From Alistipes sp. (GTDB lineage: Bacteria > Bacteroidota > Bacteroidia > Bacteroidales > Rikenellaceae): DNA of 64,000 nt. The position numbers and the translations under genes were made by a program. The stretch is from positions 62,001 to 126,000 of the forward strand of contig JAJQED010000023.1 in assembly GCA_021201825.1 (NCBI GenBank), read 5' to 3'. Below, in pieces: positions 35,969 to 45,224 of this stretch (positions are counted from its first letter, which is position 1; each line of letters opens with the position of its first letter). A model generated the notes under the pieces. That model was not told the origin of the DNA. It worked only from the letters and a program-made list of their open reading frames with translations, and searched no databases.

Positions 35969-36012
35969 GTATTGCCAGTAACGTCTGCACGCGTTACCGG
36001 CAATACTTTTTT
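35969..36012 (+). terminator. Terminator after the Spy-like gene
   Basis: Interrupted 14-bp stem: GTATTGCC-A-GTAACG (35969-35983) and CGTTAC-C-GGCAATAC (35992-36006), then TTTTTT (36007-36012). It lies between the Spy-like gene and the barrel gene, so it may act as an attenuator. Confidence 0.75.
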
Positions 36013-36062
36013 ATACCAACCCTACTTAAACCACAGAAGTACCCGCAAACCTATTGTAGTAA

Positions 36063-38936
36063 ATGAAAAAAATTATTCTAACCGCCTTTCTCGTGATCTG
36101 CACGGGAAGTTCCCTTTATGCACAAAAGGGAGCCATCCGGGCGACCCTGCTCGACAGGTCTACCGAAGAACCGATCGCCGGTGCGGTCGTATCCGTCCGC
36201 AGCCAGAGGGATACGACCCAGGTAAAATATTTCACATCGGTTTACCAGGGGGCCGTCACCATGGCCGACCTGGACTACGGGGACTATACCGTAACATTTA
36301 CATTCCTTGGCTATAAGGACGAAGTTAAGAACGTCAAGGTAAACAAGGCGAGCGTCAATCTCGGGAAGATATACATGGCCGAGAATGCAACCCTGATAGA
36401 TGCCGTGGTGACGGAGGCGCAGGCCATCCGTACGTCACAGCGCGGGGATACGGTCTCCTACAATGCGGACGCTTACAAAGTTGCCCGTGACGCTGATGCC
36501 GAGGCCCTCCTGTCGAAGATGCCGGGCATTACGGTGATCGACGGGGAGGTGGAAGCCCAGGGCGAGACCGTCGGGAAGATATTCGTGGACGGCCGTGAAT
36601 TTTTCGGTCAGGACGTAAGTACGGCGATCAAGACCCTGCCGGCCGAGATGGTAGCCAAAGTCGAAGTATACAATAAACTGAGCGACATGGCCGAGTTCTC
36701 CGGCGTGGACGATGGGGAAGGATTCAAGGCGATCAATATCGTTACCCATGCCGACAAGCGCAGCGCCAAGTTCGGGAAGATGTACGGGACGTGGGGTATC
36801 ACGGATAAATACGACGCCGGGGTCAATCTCAATATCTTCGGGGACCACAGGTTCACCATCCTCGGGATGGCAAACAATATAAACAAACAGAATTTCTCGG
36901 TGGAGGATATCCTGGGCGCGGTTTCGGGCGGTTCGGGCGGCATGTCCTCGCGCGGGGGCGGCAATATGCGGTTCGGCGGTAACGCCCGCAACTTTATGGT
37001 GGGCCAGCAGGACGGCGTATCGCAGGTGCAATCGCTCGGGTTGAACTACGGGGGTACATGGGCGAAAAAGATTGAGGTAGAGGGCAGCTACCTTTTCTCC
37101 AACTCGCGAAATAAATACTGGAGCGATACCGACCGGGAATATATAAACCAGTACGCGTGGCTCGACACATTGTCCTCGACCCGGTGGAGCAAGAACCAGG
37201 AACACCGGTTCAACCTGCGGATGGACTATAAGATCAGCGACAACCACCAGCTGATGATGCGTCCCTCGTTCAGCATACAAAGCTACCGCAACGAGAACCT
37301 TACCCATACCGACCGCTACGAACCCGACGGGGACGATTACGTACGGTACTATGACTATACCCTGTCCAACCTTGGAAAGAACTGGGGATATAACATCGGT
37401 AACTCGCTTACCTACCGTGTACGACTCGGGAAAGCCGGGAGGACCATCGTCACGGACCTTAGCGGGAATTATTCTAAAAACGACCGCGAAAGTTCCAGCA
37501 TAAACAATACCCTCTATGCCGACGGCCAAAGGGAAATAGTCCGGGATACTACTCTGAACTACTCAAAGAGCTACACCCTGCGCGGCAGCATAATGTATAC
37601 CGAGCCGATCACACAATTTTCCCAGCTTACGGCCCAATACCGCGCGGATTACCGCTATTCGGACGCTGACCGCCAGCGTTACAACTGGGACGATGCGCTG
37701 CAGGCGTACGAAGATTTTTACGACGTAGACTACTCCAATATTTACAACAGCGGTTACCTGACCCAGCGGGTAGGCCCCGGTTATAATTACCGGAAAGACA
37801 AAACGAGCGTCACCGTCAATGTGGAGTACCAGCGGTCGAACCTGCAAAGCGAGCAGGAATTCCCGGCCATCGGCGACCTGAAATACAACTTCGACAATAT
37901 TGTCTATTTCTCACGGTTGGAGCACTCGTTCAACCAGGAGAATACCCTGCGGGTTTTCGCCCGGTCGTCCACCTCCAATCCGTCCATATCGCAACTGCAG
38001 AACGTCTTCGACATTTCCAATATCCAGAACGTGACCGAGGGAAACCCGGACTTAAAGCCGAGCTACCAACACAGCCTCATGGCAAACTACAACCGATCGG
38101 TGGTATCGAAAGGGAGTACGTTCATGGTGATGGGTCATTTCACGGTCACGGACAATTACATCGGCGAGAGGGTCACCGTTTCCGACGGCACCAACGTACT
38201 GCTCCCGGACAATACATATCTCCAAATGGGCAGCCAGTATAAGACGTATGGAAATATGAGCGGATACTGGAACGCCATGCTGGGGATGAACTACGGCTTC
38301 CCGATCAATGCCCTGCGCAGTAACTTCAATGTGAATGTAAACGGGCGCGTTCTACAGGAACCGAGTATCCAGGACGGCCATAAAAATACGCTGTTCAGCC
38401 AATATTACAACGCCGGGATCGTGATCGGCAGTAATATAAGCGAGAACCTGGACTTCACGCTAATGTACAACGGAGGATACAGTTTTGCCAAGAACTCGAT
38501 CACTTCGAACAACGAGTCCGTTGTGCACTACGCTTCGATCCGTTTCAAATGGGTAACATGGGCCGATTTCACTTTCTCGGGCAACGGTTCGCTGTCGGTC
38601 AATAAAGGTATCACGCAGGATTATACGGACCGCAACTATATGCTCAACCTGGCCCTCGGCAAGAAGATATTCCGCAACCGCCGCGGCGAGATCACCCTCG
38701 GGATCAACGACGTTTTCAACCAGAAAACCGCATTCCGCCGCACGGTAACTACCAATTACATCGAGAATGTAAAGTATAACACCCTCGGCAGGTATTACGC
38801 GCTTCAGTTCGTATATAACCTGCGCGCATTCAAAGGCAGTCCCGGCAATGCCTCCGGCTCACCGGACAAGCTTCGCGGTCCCGGCGGACGGATGGGACCT
38901 CCCCCGGGAGGCGGCCCCCCTCCGGGAGGGTTTTAA
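36063..38936 (+). CDS. Outer-membrane beta-barrel protein with carboxypeptidase-like N-terminus (TonB-receptor-like)
   Basis: 957 residues with signal peptide (TAFLVICTGSSLYAQ). An N-terminal CarboxypepD-regulatory-like beta-sandwich follows (IRATLLDRSTEEPIAGAVVS... YTVTFTFLGYKDEVKNV, residues 25-100), then a plug-like region (GDTVSYNADAYKV, MPGITVIDGEVEAQGE, KIFVDGREFFGQD) and a long barrel of aromatic-ended strands of the OMP_b-brl_3 type. The tail is unusual: Gly/Pro-rich with repeats (PPPGGGPPPGGF) instead of the usual C-terminal aromatic strand. No SusD partner is present. It has no good promoter of its own and probably depends on transcription from the Spy-like gene. Substrate unknown. 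Confidence 0.88.
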   Translation: MKKIILTAFLVICTGSSLYAQKGAIRATLLDRSTEEPIAGAVVSVRSQRDTTQVKYFTSVYQGAVTMADLDYGDYTVTFTFLGYKDEVKNVKVNKASVNLGKIYMAENATLIDAVVTEAQAIRTSQRGDTVSYNADAYKVARDADAEALLSKMPGITVIDGEVEAQGETVGKIFVDGREFFGQDVSTAIKTLPAEMVAKVEVYNKLSDMAEFSGVDDGEGFKAINIVTHADKRSAKFGKMYGTWGITDKYDAGVNLNIFGDHRFTILGMANNINKQNFSVEDILGAVSGGSGGMSSRGGGNMRFGGNARNFMVGQQDGVSQVQSLGLNYGGTWAKKIEVEGSYLFSNSRNKYWSDTDREYINQYAWLDTLSSTRWSKNQEHRFNLRMDYKISDNHQLMMRPSFSIQSYRNENLTHTDRYEPDGDDYVRYYDYTLSNLGKNWGYNIGNSLTYRVRLGKAGRTIVTDLSGNYSKNDRESSSINNTLYADGQREIVRDTTLNYSKSYTLRGSIMYTEPITQFSQLTAQYRADYRYSDADRQRYNWDDALQAYEDFYDVDYSNIYNSGYLTQRVGPGYNYRKDKTSVTVNVEYQRSNLQSEQEFPAIGDLKYNFDNIVYFSRLEHSFNQENTLRVFARSSTSNPSISQLQNVFDISNIQNVTEGNPDLKPSYQHSLMANYNRSVVSKGSTFMVMGHFTVTDNYIGERVTVSDGTNVLLPDNTYLQMGSQYKTYGNMSGYWNAMLGMNYGFPINALRSNFNVNVNGRVLQEPSIQDGHKNTLFSQYYNAGIVIGSNISENLDFTLMYNGGYSFAKNSITSNNESVVHYASIRFKWVTWADFTFSGNGSLSVNKGITQDYTDRNYMLNLALGKKIFRNRRGEITLGINDVFNQKTAFRRTVTTNYIENVKYNTLGRYYALQFVYNLRAFKGSPGNASGSPDKLRGPGGRMGPPPGGGPPPGGF

Positions 38937-38981
38937 ATAACGAAAGAGGTGGGACCGTCGGTCCCACCTCTTTCGTTATTT
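38935..38981. terminator. Bidirectional terminator between the barrel gene and ABC permease gene
   Basis: Perfect 22-bp inverted repeat (38935-38956 and 38960-38981) with a 3-nt loop, beginning AAATAACGAAAGAGG. The barrel stop codon (38934-38936) lies at its edge. Flanking A/T runs on both sides serve both convergent genes. Confidence 0.9.
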
Positions 38982-39008
38982 ACGGTTCATCGATTTAAAA
39001 GAGCCGAA

Positions 39009-40202
39009 TCACCTGACGTCTTCCCGGTTCATAACGAGCCGGATACCGAGGCAGGCCAGGATAAGGTAAACGAAGCAGAGTATCCAAAGGGTAGTTACTT
39101 CGGGCCGGACCTCCGTCAGGCTGGCACCCATGGTCTGTACCCTAAGGAAACCCTCTACCCCGGAACTGCTGGGGAAGATCTTCCCGAAATTATAGAGCCA
39201 GCCGGGTATCGCCTCTTTCGGGACCGAAGCTCCGCTTATAAGCAGGAGCGGGATGGAGGTCCACAGGATATAGAGGATGGAACTCTCCCGAGAGCGGAAC
39301 AACGTGGAAACGGCGATCCCCATGAAAATACAGGCCAATACATACGGGACCAGGAACGAAAGTACGTTTACCAGCGAACCGTTCATAGGAAGGTGGAACA
39401 GCTTATAGTGGAACGTAAAGATATAGGACAGGGTTACGGCATAGATGGACAAATAGGCCGTAGCTTTGCCAAGTACGATCGGAATGGTCGAGAGCCGCTT
39501 TTCGCCGGGTGTACGGAGCTTACGGTATATGCCGAACTCGCGCCAGGTTCCCCCTATCATCCCGATACCCATAAGCAGGGTCTGCTGTATGATCACGATC
39601 AGTATGGCCGGCATCAGGAACGTACCATAGCCCAGATAGGGATTGTAAAGGTTCCGCAGGGTAAATTGGACCGGTGAAACCACCGCCTCGGCTTGCGGGG
39701 CATTTATGCCCTGTGCCAGCAACCGCGAAAATTCCACCTCGGTCCCCGTACCGGTCAGCCCGGCCACTACGTCCGAGAATACCTGCCGGTACATCAAAAA
39801 ATAACTGGCGTCTACATATACGCTCACTATGGCCGGAACCCCTTTTAACAGGTTGCGTTCGTAATCTTCCGGAATATAGACCACCCCGTATATCTTGCGG
39901 TCGAAGAACAGGTTCTCTGCCTCGGTCAGGTTTTCGGGATTATAGGTTACGTTAACGTTGGGGGCGGCATCGAACGTACGTATAAGCTGGCGGCTGGCCG
40001 GGGTCATGCTGTTGTCCACCACACCCACGGGAATGTCACGCAGTACCTCGTTCTTGTAAGCCAGCGAATAGACGGTCGCGTAAATGAGAATCGCGAATAT
40101 CATTATCAGCACGACACCGGCATCGGTGAATATATGCCCGTATTCCGCCCTGATAACCGAACCGAATTCCCTGAGTTTTATACCCAACCTCGTTCTGCGC
40201 AT
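39009..40202 (-). CDS. ABC-2-type exporter permease (second of pair)
   Basis: 397 residues from the ATG at 40202, whose codon overlaps the stop of the upstream permease by one base (TGATG). YhiI/YbhR-like architecture: one N-terminal helix (AGVVLIMIFAILIYATVYSL), a periplasmic loop of about 130 residues beginning DIPVGVVDNSMTPASRQLIR, then five C-terminal helices including LLMGIGMIGGTWREFGIYRK and ILYILWTSIPLLLISGASVPK. Likely forms a heterodimer with the upstream permease for export together with the HlyD and TolC proteins. No ATP-binding subunit is in the cluster. Confidence 0.9.
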   Translation of the reverse strand: MRRTRLGIKLREFGSVIRAEYGHIFTDAGVVLIMIFAILIYATVYSLAYKNEVLRDIPVGVVDNSMTPASRQLIRTFDAAPNVNVTYNPENLTEAENLFFDRKIYGVVYIPEDYERNLLKGVPAIVSVYVDASYFLMYRQVFSDVVAGLTGTGTEVEFSRLLAQGINAPQAEAVVSPVQFTLRNLYNPYLGYGTFLMPAILIVIIQQTLLMGIGMIGGTWREFGIYRKLRTPGEKRLSTIPIVLGKATAYLSIYAVTLSYIFTFHYKLFHLPMNGSLVNVLSFLVPYVLACIFMGIAVSTLFRSRESSILYILWTSIPLLLISGASVPKEAIPGWLYNFGKIFPSSSGVEGFLRVQTMGASLTEVRPEVTTLWILCFVYLILACLGIRLVMNREDVR

Positions 40203-41371
40203 CACAATTTCCCCCAATATTCGCTGTGTGTAGCGATCTTTTTAAGCCGAGGCAAACACAGCATCGGCAGTACGATGAACAGGCACAGCAGTCCCATATA
40301 GCGTATCGAATAGATGACCGGGGCTCCCCGCATGGCCTGGTCGATAAAAATATCGGTATAAAGCGTGAACGGGAAAATATAACTCAAGATGCGAAGCAGC
40401 GGGTCCATTGCCATACGGGGAAACGTGAGGCCGGAAAAAGTGAATGCCAGGACCGAATACCCGCCCCCGATCGAGAGGGACATACGCAGGTTGCTAAGCA
40501 CGGTGATGATAAGTATCCCGATGGACTGGTAAGCAAGGATGAACAGGAACGCGGCAACGGTAAGCACTACTATGCTTCCGTTCAACGGCACACCTATCCA
40601 TTTGTACATGATAGTGTTCATCAACAGCGCCATCCCGAACATTGCGGCGGTATACGGTAATAGTTTTCCGACAAGGGCGGCACCGGTGCTGCCTCCTGCC
40701 GTATTAAACCACTCCCCTGCCGAATAGTTCTTCAGCTCCGACCCGATGGAATAGACGGTAAGGACAAGTGAAAATATCATAAGCATCATCGGCAGGAAAC
40801 TTGGCAGCAGGTAGTATCCGTAGTTTACGTACGGGTTGAACAGTATGTGCCGGTCGAAATAGACCGGCAGGACCTGCGCCATGGCCTGCTTCTCGGACAG
40901 GCCGTTTTTCATCAGGACCTGCAGCTGGATCCCGGAAGAAAAAGTAGTTACCGTGGTCTGTATATCCTTGCTGAGCAATCCGTTTGCCGTAATGTTCAAG
41001 CCGCTGAGGTATGCCGCCACCGAAGTGCGCGTATTGCTCATGATGTCTTTTTCGAAATCCGTCGGGATGTAGACCACTCCCAGAACTTTGCCCTCCCTAA
41101 CCATACGCTCGCCCTCGGCCATATCGGGAACCTGGTAGGCGACAAGTGCCGACGGGGTTGCGTCGATCATGGAGATGACGGTCCGCGATGTAGGGGTCTT
41201 ATCCATATCCACCACCGCGATGGGAATATCGGTAGCTACCCCAGCGGAGAACAACACCGCGAAGAATGCGAAAGAGACGGCCGGAAGTATCACCATAAGG
41301 GCGATATAGACCGGATACCTGCATATCCGGCCCCATTCCCTGCGGAGAACCCTTATAGTTGCGTCGAACAT
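40202..41371 (-). CDS. ABC-2-type exporter permease (first of pair)
   Basis: 389 residues with the same plan as the next gene: N-terminal helix (VYIALMVILPAVSFAFFAVL), a periplasmic domain starting DIPIAVVDMDKTPTSRTVIS, then a membrane domain with LPSFLPMMLMIFSLVLTVYS and SNLRMSLSIGGGYSVLAFTF. The start at 41371 lies 15 bp after the HlyD gene stop. The two permeases resemble each other in order and loop motif (DIP-x-x-VVD), a duplicated pair as in YbhS-YbhR. Together with HlyD and TolC it should span the envelope. Substrate (drug, lipid or peptide) unknown. Confidence 0.9.
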   Translation of the reverse strand: MFDATIRVLRREWGRICRYPVYIALMVILPAVSFAFFAVLFSAGVATDIPIAVVDMDKTPTSRTVISMIDATPSALVAYQVPDMAEGERMVREGKVLGVVYIPTDFEKDIMSNTRTSVAAYLSGLNITANGLLSKDIQTTVTTFSSGIQLQVLMKNGLSEKQAMAQVLPVYFDRHILFNPYVNYGYYLLPSFLPMMLMIFSLVLTVYSIGSELKNYSAGEWFNTAGGSTGAALVGKLLPYTAAMFGMALLMNTIMYKWIGVPLNGSIVVLTVAAFLFILAYQSIGILIITVLSNLRMSLSIGGGYSVLAFTFSGLTFPRMAMDPLLRILSYIFPFTLYTDIFIDQAMRGAPVIYSIRYMGLLCLFIVLPMLCLPRLKKIATHSEYWGKL

Positions 41372-41386
41372 CCCGGCAGAATAACT

Positions 41387-42370
41387 TTAGAGGTCGTCCC
41401 AGTTGACCAGTGCCGACATTCCCGGGCGCAGGTCGGGTACATGGGATATCGGGCGCGCCTTTACGGCAAAGGTCTTTATGTCGAACCCGCCCTGGGTCCG
41501 CGTGGCCGACCATGTGGCAAAATCGGCCTGTGAGGCGATATGGTCCACATAGAATTCGACATCCCGGCCGAGAGCCGGCACATAAGCCAGGAACCTCATA
41601 TCCTTTTTTATACGGGGCATCAGGGTCTCCTTGATATTATAGGTAACCCACATATCCTCCATGTCGATAACCGTCACCACCGGATACCCCTGCCCTACAA
41701 GTTCGCCCTGTTCGGCAATAATGCTGGAGACCTCGCCGTCCACGGGGGAATAAATACGGTTATCGGCCTGGAGCGACTGGGCCTCGGCGACTACGGCGGC
41801 GGCCTGCCGTGTGAGCGCCATGGCGGCCGACTGGTCCTCCGGACGAGCCCCCTCAAGGGCGAGGCTGTATTGCGCCTTGGCGGCGTCGGCCGAAGCCTGG
41901 CTGACTTTCAGGGCGGTTGTCGCCTCGTCGAACTTCTGGGCCGAGATAACCCCGTCCCTGTATAGGTTCTCAGCCCTCTCGTAATTCTTACGGGCCAGGG
42001 CCAGTGCGGCCTCCGCCTGGCTGTAAAGGTCCCGTGAAGCCTGTATCTCCTGTATACGGGCCCCGGCATAGGCCTTAAGCTCCTGCGCGGCGGCGGCGGC
42101 CTGAGCCGCTTCGGCCTGCGCAACCTTTGCATCCACCTCGGGCGTACTCAGGATATACAGCAGGTCGCCCTTGCGGACCCGCTGACCTTCCCTTACCGCG
42201 AGCGAGTCGATACGGCCCGCCACCTTGGAGGAAGCCTTGTAGCTCGTGGCGTCGGTCTCTCCCTGGAGGATCGTCGGCGTGGGCCCGATTATAAACCAGC
42301 TAAGGATGGATATCAGCACCGCTATCCCGAGCAGTGCGCCTACAAGCCCTATAATATTACTCCTTTTCAT
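41387..42370 (-). CDS. HlyD/MFP-type periplasmic adaptor
   Basis: Joins inner-membrane pump and TolC-like channel. 327 residues: N-terminal membrane anchor (IIGLVGALLGIAVLISILSW), barrel-sandwich hybrid halves (ASSKVAGRIDSLAVREGQRV and IYSPVDGEVSSIIAEQGELV) around a long Ala-rich coiled-coil hairpin (from about residue 85 to 215), then a beta-barrel domain ending RPGMSALVNWDD. No lipobox, so it is anchored by a helix. It lies 28 bp after the TolC gene and 15 bp before the first permease, consistent with one operon. Confidence 0.92.
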   Translation of the reverse strand: MKRSNIIGLVGALLGIAVLISILSWFIIGPTPTILQGETDATSYKASSKVAGRIDSLAVREGQRVRKGDLLYILSTPEVDAKVAQAEAAQAAAAAQELKAYAGARIQEIQASRDLYSQAEAALALARKNYERAENLYRDGVISAQKFDEATTALKVSQASADAAKAQYSLALEGARPEDQSAAMALTRQAAAVVAEAQSLQADNRIYSPVDGEVSSIIAEQGELVGQGYPVVTVIDMEDMWVTYNIKETLMPRIKKDMRFLAYVPALGRDVEFYVDHIASQADFATWSATRTQGGFDIKTFAVKARPISHVPDLRPGMSALVNWDDL

Positions 42371-42398
42371 CCCTGTTATGTAGTTTTGTTCTTTTACA

Positions 42399-43823
42399 CT
42401 AATAAACTATCTGGACCGCATTCCCGCTGCGGGCATATCTCATGAAGTCCCCGCTCAACCCTGCCGCCTCGAGCAGTTTGGCAAGGGCCAGGTCATACTG
42501 GTAGGCCGTTTGCAACTTCTCGATGCGGTTGGCAGCGAGATTAAGTTCGGCATCTATAATATCCACCGACGTGGACACTCCCTCGCGGAACGAGATATTC
42601 ATAACGCGCAGGTACTCCGTTGCGAACTCGATGGACTTTTCGACCGCCGGCATACGCCCGGCATTATTCAGCAGTTCGTTATACAGCTTTTCGACCAGCA
42701 GGGCTATATCTTTCTCCGCCTTGACCTGCAGGGATTCAACGGACCGGACCGTATTTTTTGCAGAAGCCAGTTTGTGTTCCTTTTGAAGCCCGTCGAAGAT
42801 CTTGAAGCTGACCCCGGCTCCCACTACCCAATTCGGCATCCGTTTCGAGAGGTTGTATTTATAAAGATTGCCCCCGGCGATACCGGCCACCTGGGGATAG
42901 AATTCCGACCGGGCCAGCGTAACTCCCTGCACGGCCAACTGACGGCCCAATTCTACCTGTTGCAGCTGCGGATTGTTCTCCAGCGCCCATTCCCTGAACC
43001 GGTCCACCGACGGGATGTCCCTCAGGATGAACATGGCAGACACCGGCCGGAACGCAAGGTCCGAATTGAGCGTATTGCTTAAAGCACTGCGGGTGGTCGC
43101 GGCCTGAGACAGGGCATCCGTAAGGTCCCTCTCCGCTTCGTACAGTTTCACTTCGACATAGAGCCGTTCGCTCCGGGCGATGACCCCGTTCTGTTCCAAC
43201 GCCAGGGCATCGCTTAGGTGCTGCCGCATGGCATCAACTACCTGCTGCCTCACCTGTACGGCCTGTTCGGCGAGCAACAACCCGTAGTACCGCTCGACCA
43301 GCTCCGACATCAGTTCCCCTTCGATCTGTCTCCCTTTTTCGGAAACGTTCTCCTCGGCTATCCTTGCCGACCGGTTGGCAGCGTTTATTTTGCCGCCCGT
43401 AAAAACCGGGACGGTTATCGACGCGCCGACCGTAGCGAACTCCCTTGGGAGTATCGTAAAGCCGAACCTGTCGAGCAACCCGGTCGCCGCACCGGCTATA
43501 TCGTCCGGAATGGTAACTCCCATATCGCCCAACTCGTCGAAAATGCCGCCCGCCAGGTCACCCCCGGTAACCTCCCATGTTTTCTGCGTACGTACATAAG
43601 CGGCCGTCAATCCTATGCTCGGCGAGCGCAGGCCCATAGCGGCACGGCGTTCGTTAAGCGCCGACTGCTGTTCCCACTTGAGCGCTTCGAGCCGCGGACT
43701 GCCGCCAACGGCGATATCGAGGGCCTGCTCGAAAGTGACAGGCACCCCGTCACCACCCGTCTGGGCCACGGACGAGCCTGACAGCGAAAGGAGGAGAAAA
43801 GCCGGCAATAACATCTTTTTCAT
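42399..43823 (-). CDS. TolC-family outer-membrane channel (exporter operon)
   Basis: 474 residues with signal peptide (LLPAFLLLSLSGSSVAQ). Typical of OEP proteins, with two related halves: VTFEQALDIAVGGSPRLEAL starts the first and QAATTRSALSNTLNSDLAFR is near its end. Helical barrel segments and the ending QTAYQYDLALAKLLEAAGL follow. Trimeric channels of this family span outer membrane and periplasm. First gene of the set tolC-hlyD-permease-permease on the minus strand, 39 bp after the serB stop. Whether it shares the serB promoter is not clear from sequence. Confidence 0.92.
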   Translation of the reverse strand: MKKMLLPAFLLLSLSGSSVAQTGGDGVPVTFEQALDIAVGGSPRLEALKWEQQSALNERRAAMGLRSPSIGLTAAYVRTQKTWEVTGGDLAGGIFDELGDMGVTIPDDIAGAATGLLDRFGFTILPREFATVGASITVPVFTGGKINAANRSARIAEENVSEKGRQIEGELMSELVERYYGLLLAEQAVQVRQQVVDAMRQHLSDALALEQNGVIARSERLYVEVKLYEAERDLTDALSQAATTRSALSNTLNSDLAFRPVSAMFILRDIPSVDRFREWALENNPQLQQVELGRQLAVQGVTLARSEFYPQVAGIAGGNLYKYNLSKRMPNWVVGAGVSFKIFDGLQKEHKLASAKNTVRSVESLQVKAEKDIALLVEKLYNELLNNAGRMPAVEKSIEFATEYLRVMNISFREGVSTSVDIIDAELNLAANRIEKLQTAYQYDLALAKLLEAAGLSGDFMRYARSGNAVQIVY

Positions 43824-43862
43824 AAACCTATTTTTATTCAGCAGGGCTTAATTTTAATACCA

Positions 43863-45092
43863 TCAGTCTATATAGGAGTCTTTCAGGCCAAGGAAATAAA
43901 GTATCCCGTCCAGCCCTATGGTCGAAAGTGACTGCTTCGCATTCTCTTTGACCTTTGGCTTGGCATGGAAAGCGATCCCCAACCCGGCGATGCTGAGCAT
44001 GGGCAGGTCGTTGGCCCCGTCTCCCACGGCGATGGTCTGGCGGATATCGACGTTCTCCACCTGGGCCAACAGCCGCAACAGCTCCGCCTTACGCTTGCCG
44101 TCCACGATATCCCCTACATAATTGCCCGTAAGCCTGCCGTCCTCTATCTCCAACTCGTTTGCATAGACGTAATCGAACCCGTATTTCTGTTTCAGGTAAT
44201 TGCCGAAATATGTAAAGCCCCCGGATAGGATCGCGGTCTTAAGGCCGATACGCTTAAGCACGGTCATCAACCGGTCCAGCCCCTCGGTTATCGGCAGGTT
44301 CTCGGCTACCTCTTTCAGCTGGCTTTCCTCCAGCCCTTTTAGCCTCGAAACCCTGCGCCGGAAACTCTCGCTGAAATCTACCTCCCCACGCATGGCGGCC
44401 TCGGTTATGGCCCTGACCTCATCGCCCACGCCTGCGCGCTCGGCAAGCTCGTCAATTACCTCCGTCTCGATGAGGGTGGAATCCATATCGAAACATATCA
44501 ACCTGCGGGCACGCCGGTAAACGTCGTCGGCCTGCAGGGAAATATCCAACCCGAGGTTATTGGACAGCTCTATGAAATGCTTCTGCATCTCGAGCCTGTC
44601 CGCCGGGGTACCCCTGACCGAGAGTTCGATGCAAGACTTGAGCGCCCGGTCCTCCTTTTGCAGGGGAACCCGGCCCGTGAGCCTTAGGATCGAATCGATG
44701 TTCAACCCCTGGTCGTAAACTATTTTGGTAACACTCGAAATTTGCTTTGCCGTGAGCTGGCGCCCGAGCAGGGTTATGATATGCCTGTTGCGTCCCTGGA
44801 GCCCCACCCATTCTTCATATTCCTGAGGGGTGATCGGCGTGAACCGGATATTTATATCCAGCTCGTAAGCCCGGAACAGGAGGTCCTTAAGAATATCCCC
44901 GGACCGGTCGGACGTGGTACGGAACAGGATACCCAGAGATAAAGTCTGGTGTATGTTGGCCTGCCCGATATCCAGAATAAAGGCGTCGTACTGGGCCAGG
45001 ATATCTGTAAGAGCAGACGTTACACCCGGCTTGTCTGAGCCGGATATGTTTATCTGGATTACCTCTATCCCGGGACCGTGATGCATAGTCAT
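43863..45092 (-). CDS. serB: Phosphoserine phosphatase with N-terminal ACT-like domains
   Basis: Last step of serine synthesis, dephosphorylating L-phosphoserine; HAD superfamily. 409 residues. Residues 1-185 hold two ACT-like regulatory folds (QINISGSDKPGVTSALTDIL and HIITLLGRQLTAKQISSVTK). The HAD core follows with the DxDxT nucleophile in ICFDMDSTLIETEVIDELAE, Ser/Thr in AILSGGFTYFGNYLK, Lys in VDGKRKAELL and the acidic motif in VGDGANDLPMLS. The domain order equals that of mycobacterial SerB2-type enzymes. Starts at 45092 or 45086 are both possible. The exporter operon follows 39 bp downstream. Confidence 0.95.
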   Translation of the reverse strand: MTMHHGPGIEVIQINISGSDKPGVTSALTDILAQYDAFILDIGQANIHQTLSLGILFRTTSDRSGDILKDLLFRAYELDINIRFTPITPQEYEEWVGLQGRNRHIITLLGRQLTAKQISSVTKIVYDQGLNIDSILRLTGRVPLQKEDRALKSCIELSVRGTPADRLEMQKHFIELSNNLGLDISLQADDVYRRARRLICFDMDSTLIETEVIDELAERAGVGDEVRAITEAAMRGEVDFSESFRRRVSRLKGLEESQLKEVAENLPITEGLDRLMTVLKRIGLKTAILSGGFTYFGNYLKQKYGFDYVYANELEIEDGRLTGNYVGDIVDGKRKAELLRLLAQVENVDIRQTIAVGDGANDLPMLSIAGLGIAFHAKPKVKENAKQSLSTIGLDGILYFLGLKDSYID

Positions 45093-45224
45093 GTGTCAAA
45101 ATTATATACAAAGACTATCCCAAATTTTGAATGCCGTTAAAACTTATCAACAAACTACGACAAATTCCATTTCCGGAAATGCACCATTTTTGAGAACCGA
45201 TAACGGACAATTAAAATATAAGAG

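Noticed and set aside
45097-45104. TAATTTTG -7 box on the minus strand just before serB
   Set aside because: It is only 4 bp before the ATG at 45092, which would give an essentially leaderless mRNA. Too uncertain to list as a promoter.
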